Positions 56,461-64,000 of a stretch of 64,000 nt of DNA are shown one piece after another; position 1 is the stretch's first letter, and every line of letters starts with the position of its first letter. Under the pieces are notes generated by a model. It saw only the letters and a program-made list of their open reading frames with translations. It searched no databases and was not told the DNA's origin. Source of the stretch: Tretioscincus oriximinensis (taxonomy: Eukaryota; Chordata; Lepidosauria; Squamata; Gymnophthalmidae); assembly GCA_022410635.1 (NCBI GenBank), contig JAJVDF010000507.1, positions 499,051 through 563,050 on the forward strand, written 5' to 3'. Position numbers and translations under genes: made by a program.

Positions 56461-57329
56461 AGAAAAGGGCACAGTCCAGCTCACAGCATCCCCCGCTTCC
56501 AAACTAGGATACTTCAATTCCAGGTGGCAAATGTGACATCCACTGGAAAGATGAGGCATACTGCTGTGCCTAATAATACAGATCTGTTGGGGAACACTGA
56601 GGACACTGGTCAGCTGGTAAAAAGATAAAAAGGACTCATCCGCATGAATCAACAGAAGGTCACCCACCTGTGGCCTAAGCACTATAAAGTATCTTATGTC
56701 CCTCAAGGGGCAGGGACCAACACCAACAGCCCAACCTAACTAATGCCCACGGACCCATCTGGTCAGTCTTCAATCCATGCAACAAAATCACTAGGCGACC
56801 AGGCTCAAAAGTAATATCTATTGATGAAATGATGTCACCAGGATGAAATCCCCCCAAAATATAAAACAGTATAGGCAGCCCTAAATAATAACTTAGAAGC
56901 TAGAGAAACAGACTGAGGGTAACAATTGTTGAAACTGGCCCAACAGCTGAAAAGTCATGGGGCGCCTAGAGTCAGCTCATGCTGGGCTGGCCAAAGTCCA
57001 ACCAGAACTACCCCTTCTGGCCAAAAAGATATAACATACCCTCAGAGACCCATGGCATTAGCAAAAAGCTGCAGAGCAGAGAAATGCATTCTTATAGGTC
57101 TGGATGCAGCGCCAGATGAATGCAAAAAGTCAATATATATTAATACCGTTTGTTCAGAAAACAAACCCTGATCACACCTGTTTAATCCCCAAGTAAAATA
57201 AACAAACGATGCAAAGGTCCTATGGTATGAAGATAACTTAGAAGGGGGCAGAGAGACCCAAACACCTTGTAAATCAAATCTGCCCAAGGTTCCACAGCTC
57301 CTGGGAAGATCTGAAGATCTGGTCAGCAT
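56455..57329 (-). pseudogene. Tyrosine recombinase of a DIRS/Ngaro-type retrotransposon, broken
   Basis: Read on the minus strand, three frames join in order. 57329-57042 is the core-binding domain ('SLPPSKLSSYHRTFASFVYF', 'VLIYIDFLHSSG', 'MHFSALQLFA'). Next, in another frame, comes 'HELTLGAP..' and 'SKLLFRAAYTVLYFGGFHPGDII', which aligns with the 'LFRAAF..AFFG.FR.GE' segment of the catalytic domain; the first catalytic arginine is histidine here. Then 'GLKTDQMG' (K-T-D-Q is typical of the family). 56706-56455 gives 'RYFIVLRPQVGDLLLIHADESFLSFYQLTSVL'. The HxxR and tyrosine blocks are not found. Tyrosine-recombinase retroelements integrate circular cDNA without an integrase. No RT is in the window. 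Confidence 0.72.
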
Positions 57330-57397
57330 CAGGAACTGTTCCCATCACTGCCATAACAGAGCATCAGCTTGTGCATAGGAGGCACACACACAATATA

Positions 57398-57475
57398 TAC
57401 TACTCAAAACAATTAAGGGAACACTTAGTGTTACACTGTTATGTTAAAGTGTTCCCTTAATTGTTTTGAGCAGTA
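57398..57475. mobile_element. Tc1/mariner-type MITE, intact 78-bp palindrome
   Basis: TACTACTCAAAACAATTAAG...CTTAATTGTTTTGAGCAGTA with TA on both sides (57396-57397, 57476-57477) and a short loop TAGTGTTACACTGTTATG. This copy gives the uninterrupted form of the family. Confidence 0.93.
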
Positions 57476-57897
57476 TATATTCTTTCTGTTAATAGTTCAA
57501 TGAATTGCTGGTAATCCTATGTCAGTAACTGATAGAATTTTAGTTTGTGTTTCACTGATGAAAGAATAAGCCATCTCTTCACCTGTCCGTAATAATTTTT
57601 CTTCATTAATGGCAACTATTTGTCCATAAAAGAGGCCCCTTGATTTGGATTATTCTGTATTCCTTGTGGGCAGAGTACATTAGTGGTGGGCAAAGCATTT
57701 CATTTTCTGTATTAATGTGTGGAAAGGAGACATGTAGTCCCTTTCTAATCCTACATAAATTGGAGTGCAGAAAGAAGGCTCAAAGAGTAATGAAATCTCA
57801 TCCTGTATATGCTGCACCATCATGGAAGGATAAAGTGAAGCCTATCAAAGCATCTAACACCCAATTAACCACCTTATTGTGTAGTAACTCCTAGTAC

Positions 57898-58226
57898 CAT
57901 ATTATAAATATACGAGTTAACCATGAAAACCTATGCTGATTTCTAGTGGAAGCTGATACCCATANNNNNNNNNNNNNNNNNNNNNNNNNNNNNNNNNNNN
58001 NNNNNNNNNNNNNNNNNNNNNNNNNNNNNNNNNNNNNNNNNNNNNNNNNNNNNNNNNNNNNNNNNNNNNNNNNNNNNNNNNNNNNNNNNNNNNNNNNNNN
58101 NNNNNNNNNNNNNNNNNNNNNNNNNNNNNNNNNNNNNNNNNNNNNNNNNNNNNNNNNNNCATATTATAAATATACGAGTTAACCATGAAAACCTATGCTG
58201 ATTTCTAGTGGAAGCTGATACCCATA
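57898..58226. other. 67-bp duplicated flanks around an assembly gap
   Basis: 57898-57964 and 58160-58226 are identical over 67 bases (catattataaatatacgag...gctgatacccata), exactly abutting the run of 195 N (57965-58159). This is typical of two contig ends that overlap but were placed as a gap; a real tandem duplication is less likely. Confidence 0.9.
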
Positions 58227-58447
58227 GCTAGTGATTTTGTTCATTGTAAAGATGCCCCCCCCTCAGTGAGTAGCCATCCATCGTATAAAAATTTACCATT
58301 TTGTTTTCTAAATCAACACTTAACACCCAATTTCTAGGAATTATCTAGAATTAATTACACACCTGGTGCAACCCAACAGAGCCTTAGCAGTCTTCCCAGA
58401 TTTCTTATTCATATATCATGAATAAGAAAGGCTCCACAGCATGCCCA

Positions 58448-59045
58448 CAGTGTGGAACTAGAGAAGGTGCAGAAAAGGCCAACAAGAATGATCAAGGGTC
58501 TGGAGCATATCCCTTATGAAGTCAGATTGCAACATCTGGGCCTCTTCAGCCATGAAAGGCGACGTTTGAGAGGTGATCTGATTGAAGTGTACAAAATCAT
58601 GCATGGGATGGATAGGGTAAATAAAGGAAAAATGTTTTCTCTATCACACAACACTAGGACCAGAGGGCACTCCTTGAAATTGATGGGCAGAAAAGTGAGA
58701 ACAGACAAAGGAAAGTATTTTTTCACCCAAAGGGTCATCGGCCTGTGGAATTTACTTCCTGAAGAGGTGGTGGTAGATAACAGCTTGGATAGCTTCAAGC
58801 CAGGACTAGACAGGTTTATGGACACCAAGGATATAAATGTGTACTAGGATGGATGTCTGAATGCTGCCTCCGGGATGGAGCAACAGGCAGGACTCCTGAA
58901 ATACCATTTGCAGGGAGTCATGAACAAGTGCATATTTTGCTTTCCTCTGTTCGGACTGCCCAGGTGCATCTGGTGGGCCTCTGTGTGACACAGAAGGCTG
59001 GACTAGATGGGCTCTGGCCCAATCCAGTATGGCTCTCCTTATGTT
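58448..59045 (+). mobile_element. CR1 LINE 3' end with open ORF2 tail
   Basis: The ORF2 C-terminus is open for 131 codons (58452-58847: MELEKVQKRPTRMIKGLEH ... LDRFMDTKDINVY), then the 3' UTR and CTCCTTATGTTC at 59045. Colinear with the 4.4-kb copy, few differences. Confidence 0.93.
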
Positions 59046-59960
59046 CATTGAGCACCTGCCCTATAGCATAACTCAAGGCAGGTCTGGTTCATATTAAAAC
59101 CAACTGCTTGACTCACCTTTAACTTCATATTTGAAGGATTCAGCAGTAAGAGCCCTTTTGTATTCATGACAGCTTCACTNTTGCAGAGTCATGTGACTCA
59201 CCGGGGGTTTCTCTTTATGTGAAGTAAAATTCAGCAGTCATTATTGCCCCCCTCGTGGGGTACATGATGATAAAATAGCTGACCTGTCCACAACCAAAAC
59301 AACACTTGTCAAATTTTCCAAAGCTTTGATCACATTAAGAACTTTGCCATTGAAGTAATTTTCAACTGTCACTTCTTAGAATAGTCAACAAATTGTAGGT
59401 TGTGTTCCTCCTTATCAATGAATTGAATCCACTGAATCAAGGACTTGGACTCCTGTTGCATCAGACATCCTTTCAAAATCTCTTTGACCTCTTTGAAATG
59501 ATATATCTTAATCTATTTAGACCAATTAATTAGTCTCAGAATAAGCTTTCTGAATTCAGCAGTGTATTCAGCTACTGATGAAGACCCTCGATGAGAACTT
59601 AGTTTCTGCAATGAATCTTCTCTCTAACGGGAGCTTCAAAACACTCAGACATCCATAAGCATATTGAACTTTTGCCATTTCATCAGTGAATGTGTGGACA
59701 ATGTCTGGGAAAGTCTTGAACCTGGTTTAGGAATTCAGGTAGGTTTTGTGGGCTGTGAACAGAAGTGACCTTTACTTCAGAAGTGTATGACCACCCCAGA
59801 TTGCTAGTTCACTTTCAAGCTTCAGTAGCTTTATAGTATCTTAAGGACTCTGTGTTGGCTGAAGCCTCAGGAACCTCTGACACTTCCATCGATGTGTCTT
59901 CCCACAGTTGCTCAATGAAGCTTTGAAGCAATGACATAGTGGCCCTCAGATCGACAATCT
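59046..59960 (-). pseudogene. Ty3/Gypsy gag (and protease start) remnant
   Basis: Minus-strand pieces: 'FPDIVHTFTDEMAKVQYAYGCLS' (capsid N-part), 'SVAEYTAEFRKLILRLINW' (capsid C-part, a conserved block also found in domesticated PEG10/RTL-type genes), 'FKEVKEILKGCLMQQESKSLIQWIQFIDKE', and 'KFDKCCFGCGQVSYF', a damaged zinc knuckle. Protease-side sequence follows toward 59060 but without a clear D-S/T-G. Stops and frameshifts rule out a domesticated gene in this copy. The 3' remainder is cut off where the CR1 tail sits. Confidence 0.78.
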
Positions 59961-60224
59961 CTACTCACCAATGGTAGAAGATCAGGGTTCCTCCAAAGCA
60001 GTCTCCCAATGAATTTTTTTTACAGTGTCCCCACTGGTGACTCAGTTGCCTCTCAGTTTGTCTCTTGTTGTTGCTATATTCTATTCTGAGAGCTTTGATG
60101 TGCCACACCAGGGGGAAAACGGAGAGAGGCTCTGGTTCTCTAGTGAAGCCTAATGAAGCTTCTGAATAATTGCACTGTCAACAAGGTACAGAAAAGTGAT
60201 TGATTCAGCTCTGGTGTGCCAAAT

Positions 60225-60466
60225 GTGTTCTTTCCAGTGGGACCCTGGGACCCTCAACCAACAAATGTCTGGTTTGGGGACCTTCCAGAATATTCCCCCA
60301 CATCATGATGCCCAATGATGAGGCACCACTCTTAATTTTAAACATACGAATTACAGGTAGCTCAAAGAGATAACCAATCAATNTTTTCCTGTCCCTATTG
60401 ATATCCAACCAATGGTTTTCTGTCCCATGGGAGAGATATCCCATGGCAGGGATTCTACCCCTGACA
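60225..60466 (-). mobile_element. Probable LTR of the Gypsy gag remnant
   Basis: Minus strand: TGTCAGGGGTAGAATCCC ... GGAAAGAACACA (242 bp, TG...CA) followed after two bases by TGGCACACCAGAGC, a plausible tRNA primer-binding site, and then the gag remnant on the same strand at the proper side. It shares the TGTCAGG start with the LTR at 54172. No second LTR copy or target duplication confirms the ends. Confidence 0.6.
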
Positions 60467-60659
60467 GATAGTGTACCAAATGAATTGGTGAAACAGTGAC
60501 TAATGTATGGAAAAACAGAATAAATATAAGGCTGCAATTAAACCAACATTATGTCAACTATTTAGCTCAGATTAAATGTAATAGACTTTTTGAAATGAAA
60601 TTAAAATTTATTACTATGTAATATAAAACTCAAAGTCAGCTCTCTCATATAATAAACAC

Positions 60660-60920
60660 AATAAGTTTGAATTGCTGGCACTACTGGAAAGCTATTCAAT
60701 TTATTATTAACATAATCATGAGGAAGACCTTTTGGTGGACAATAGAAAAGTGGCTATTTGGTAAGGTCGAAATTAATGATCATATAATAACAGCAACACT
60801 TTCCACTCAGGTTTGGGGGTGGAAGGATAAAGCGAAATGGGNGAAGAATGTAGTGGAGAACATGAAATTTGAATTTGTACTTGAACAAAGACACTATTAT
60901 ATGATATTACCAATATAATA
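60660..60920 (+). pseudogene. Possible L1-type ORF2 C-terminal fragment
   Basis: An 83-codon frame with 'YWKAIQFIINIIMRKTF', 'GWKDKAKW' and a helical C-terminus resembles the end of L1 ORF2 in lizards (W-K-I...; G-W-K-D-K..W). Short and low in conserved residues, so only suggestive; compare 'RGWKDKTQWS' in the 40.3-kb copy. Confidence 0.42.
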
Positions 60921-60959
60921 CCAAGCTAAGGAAAAGTGGCATCAGTTGTAAGGTATATG

Positions 60960-61815
60960 AAAGCTCAATGTTGTTGAATATATGTAAATAAATGAAAAGA
61001 AAAAATGTACCAGACTGAAAGTTTTTAAACCCTTAGCTACTTTTGAAACCTGTGTCTTGTTGGGTTAGTCATATGGATGAAGTGTGTGTCTGATAGAATG
61101 AAGTCAGGAGATTTTTAACACTTTTTAAATGTCCTTAATATTCTCTTTTAAAGTGATACTAAAGCTTCAGACTGAAATACACAAGACTGTTAAAGCTTTT
61201 AGGTATGGAACGGCTTGATCAAAAAACAATTGCAGTTGTCTTCATACAGAATAAATGCCAATATTGAGATGTTAAGCTACAAACACTTTTGTGCTGAATG
61301 TACTCATTTGTGTAGAAAGGCTAATTAATACGAAAAATGACATAATCCAACATTCCATATTGATATTGATGGCTTTAATATCCTCTTGTCTAAGTTCTTA
61401 CTGCTAATTCATGCAACATTTTTGTCCTCAGCACCACTGCTAGTGAATCAACATGTCACCTAAATATCTGTAATTAAACATTCTCTGTAGTTGCTGATTA
61501 TAGTATGCTGATGAACATTCCCTCTGGATTNTAATAGTCTCTTTCATAACAACTGCAATAATCATCTCATACTGTAATGTCTCTGCTTCTAAGGACTTCT
61601 TAAATAATCTAAAATTTAAATTCTACTGACTGTTGATTATTACAATTTAAAGTTCAACAGAAGCTTAATCAAAAAGGTTCAAATATTACATNACTAACAT
61701 ATATTAAGGGAACTTGGGAAAGAAATACTAAAGCCATTGAGTCTTTGAACTAAAAGTAAGATAAACAAAAAGATAGCCCTACTTTCTTACTTAAGTGAAG
61801 ATCTCCTTTAGCTTA
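60960..61815. other. No gene recognised
   Basis: AT-rich sequence, no frame longer than about 50 codons with any feature. Confidence 0.4.
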
Positions 61816-61981
61816 GGATTCCCACATAAAATCAGGGGTAGAGCTTTGCACCTTTAATGGATGTGAAAAAGTGACAACCCCAACCCCCCTCATGTGCAGC
61901 AGACATTAGAATCTGCACAAGGTGATTACATTCATTAAAGGGGCAAAGCTCTATCCCAGTTTTGACTATATGTGTGATCCC
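61816..61981. mobile_element. MITE, 166 bp, ~45-bp inverted repeats
   Basis: Left GGATTCCCACATAAAATCAG...GGGTAGAGCTTTGCACCTTTAATG; right end is its approximate reverse complement (CATTAAAGGGGCAAAGCTCTA...TATGTGTGATCCC). TA lies on each side (61814-61815, 61982-61983). Superfamily not certain; TA duplication favours Tc1/mariner-like. Confidence 0.75.
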
Positions 61982-61983
61982 TA

Positions 61984-64000
61984 TTTTACTTGCCATAAAT
62001 AAGAGACACTTTCTTGATGGTAAATTTCCAAGATCAGCAGTTGCGCACGGCAGCAGGTTTGGGTGCCATAAGCTCCTCTTTCCTCTTCCAGACATGAATT
62101 ATGAGTCCAGGTTTTAGAACCAATAAACCCAAAAATCACTTAACCATGATAAGCCCTCTCCATAGAGTCCATGCCATGAACAAGTGCCCATAGTAATCCA
62201 TTGAGTTTCTCNGCTACAGTAAATGGCCCCATAAACCTGCATTGCAGCTATTCTCCCTAGCAACAGGCAATCAGTTCTGAAAAGTGAAACTTATCCAATT
62301 ATCCTCTTAAGAATTGTAACATTTGTAGCATCAAAAAGGTCATTCAGTCAGGAGGGGGTACTGTTAGTGCAGCCCTACGGCCCCATGGCCTTTACTGAAA
62401 CAGGCAAGAAGCTACGCTAGTGGGTATGGAGATTCAGGTGAGGTTGGACTTGCCAGACTGAGGTGAATCATAAACAGGGAAATCATCTGGTGCCAGTTGC
62501 GTGGCTTTCATTTGTGGAAGTGTTCCCAGGCAGAGGAGGTGATAAGGCTGTGGTTTCGTCATGGAGTTGTAGGATGGAAATAATAATCTGGTTTGGGGGG
62601 AGGCTGTCAGGTAGATAGAAAGCTGGAAATATAGAAGTACTTGGTCCAGTAATCTGGAAGGATGGTGGCATGAAGAGCCAATGTCTCACAAGGATACACT
62701 GACCATGAGAAGATCTTTGGAAGATCCATCAGCTGGAAGATTGGAGACAGCAGGGACAGACATTTGCAGAGAAGTCTGAGTCAATATCCAGCTCTCCATG
62801 AGAAGGCTTCGTGATGGCTGATCTATTAGAAAGGCAGTATACAAATAAACAGACTAACTGAAAGATACAAGGCTTGGCAGTTAAAAATACTGTGTACCCA
62901 AGTTAAANTCATCTAGGACTCCTGTTTGATTCATGTTCTTGTACAGACCAAGGTATGCTAATTTGTAATATTGGGCAAGAATGCCTTCTACGAGCAAGAT
63001 GTAACTTTTTAAAGGTTAAAACGATCAAGTGAAAAGATAACTTGGGAATTGGAAGTGCGAAGTATAACAGACAAAATATTTCCCTGGGATAGGCACTGAA
63101 TCTGAACATCAGAATAGAACTGGCTCATCAACCCAGCCAACAGTTTCTTTGTCCTAAATTCTCTGCACAATCAGTCAGGAAACTGAGGTAAATCACAAAC
63201 ATTGCCCCACGAAGGGTCACTTATTATTATGAGACATGGTATTTTCACCCCTGTTCTGTTACCAGGGATCAAATTCAGTCCATATTGCAAGTTTTAGTAT
63301 AAAGCTGAGCCCAAAAACCAGTCAAATATGTTCAGTCAGAAGGAAATACTAGGCTGGAATACTGGTAGACTTTGATAACATGATCTACTAGAGTATTGGC
63401 GTACAAGAACCACAGGCAACCCCCTTTGTAATGTTTTTTATGTCTGAAAGGGCTCCAAAGCTTACAGGAGTTTGAGCTGGCATGGAGACCAATATTGGTC
63501 CAGAGCTGTACAAATTAAATGTAAAAAGATCCTTACAATCCCCAGTAGATTTTTTTAAAAAAAATGGGAAACTGTTACTGTTTGGACTGATACAAAATAA
63601 CTGTTTTCATCATTTATAAGCACATTTAATCATGTCAAAAAGCAAGAAGATTTCTCAAGAATCTTGATATTTGATCTATTGATTACTTTTGTCCTATAAG
63701 TGCTTCCTTCAACGGTGTTTCTCACAGAAATGCTATTGACCTTTACCTCCAGCAAACATTTATGTTTGCCTAACATAGAATATCCATATGAAAGATCCAG
63801 AGGGAAAAATAATAATTTTTGGTCTTTAGTTTCCCATAACACCAAAGAAAGGAATATAGGAAGGAAGGAAATCAATTGTAACTTATCCCTTATTGAAGAT
63901 CAGCCAGCATGATAGCATAAAGCCAATGTACAGAAATGGAATATGGATTTTCTGCTGACATTTGTAAAGTGTTTGTGTCAAACTATTTTTCTAATATAGC
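61984..64000. other. No gene recognised; possible LTR junction near 62.35 kb
   Basis: 'caggagggggtactgttagtgcagcc' at 62341-62372 looks like a polypurine tract followed by an LTR start TGTTAGTG on the plus strand, as in Gypsy elements, but no pol frame precedes it and no LTR end is found. The rest of the interval to the window end has no recognisable gene or repeat. Confidence 0.35.

Noticed and set aside
59250..59960. Domesticated gag gene (PEG10/RTL-like)
   Set aside because: Several stops and frameshifts, a damaged zinc knuckle and an adjacent LTR mark it as a dead retrotransposon.
1..64000. CRISPR array, operon or bacterial contamination
   Set aside because: The window is filled with vertebrate LINEs, SINEs and MITEs; the only regular tandem repeats are inside DNA transposons or microsatellites and have no spacer structure.

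Overview
This looks like a stretch of a squamate reptile genome (lizard, possibly gecko; the genus cannot be fixed from sequence alone). The evidence is the repeat mix: many CR1-type LINE copies ending in a TTATGTTC-like tail, tRNA-derived SINEs whose last 80 bp resemble a Bov-B tail (Sauria-type SINE), a second tRNA-derived SINE ending in GAA/GAAGAA, L1-like pieces, Ty3/Gypsy and tyrosine-recombinase retroelements, and hAT and Tc1/mariner MITEs. Base composition is AT-rich, scattered single N bases occur throughout, and one 195-base N gap lies near 58.0 kb. I see no rRNA, no free-standing tRNA gene, no CRISPR array, and no host gene I can name.

Layout. 0-4 kb: an LTR fragment, a long hairpin, an 841-bp hAT element and a 204-bp mariner MITE. 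4.2-7.6 kb: CR1 copies in opposing orientation, one with a 344-codon open reverse-transcriptase tail, then an old LINE RT remnant. 7.6-16 kb: mostly plain sequence with two CR1 copies, one carrying a MITE that itself carries a SINE. 16-20 kb: a solo LTR with a perfect 5-bp target duplication, one possible host exon on the minus strand near 18 kb, a SINE and a palindromic hAT-like MITE. 20-29 kb: CR1 endonuclease and tail pieces, an L1 RT remnant, a G-poor degenerate CCTAAC-type array, and a SINE split by a hAT MITE. 29-38 kb: a broken Gypsy integrase split by a SINE, then a 2.5-kb CR1 containing a hAT element and a MITE-plus-SINE stack. 38-48 kb: nested CR1 copies, L1 ORF2 C-terminus, several palindromes, and pyrimidine- and purine-rich tracts. 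48-55 kb: a CR1 RT region, a GC-richer palindromic block, and a decayed Ty3/Gypsy chromovirus with both LTRs and a chromodomain. 55-61 kb: a decayed DIRS/Ngaro-type element (tyrosine recombinase plus SGNH-like region), the assembly gap, a CR1 tail, and a Gypsy gag/protease remnant with an LTR. 61-64 kb: a small MITE and otherwise featureless DNA.

Nothing here forms a working pathway. The coding matter is transposon-derived and, apart from one 5'-truncated CR1 frame, broken by stops and frameshifts. The value of the window is its readable insertion history: five DNA elements and one solo LTR have target duplications visible in the sequence, and three of the DNA elements sit inside CR1 copies whose paralogues in the same window show the pre-insertion state. 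I found no convincing undescribed functional system; the most unusual items are the repeated CR1 > MITE > SINE stacks, a clean internal inversion inside a CR1, the palindromic elements, and the unassigned exon-like frame.
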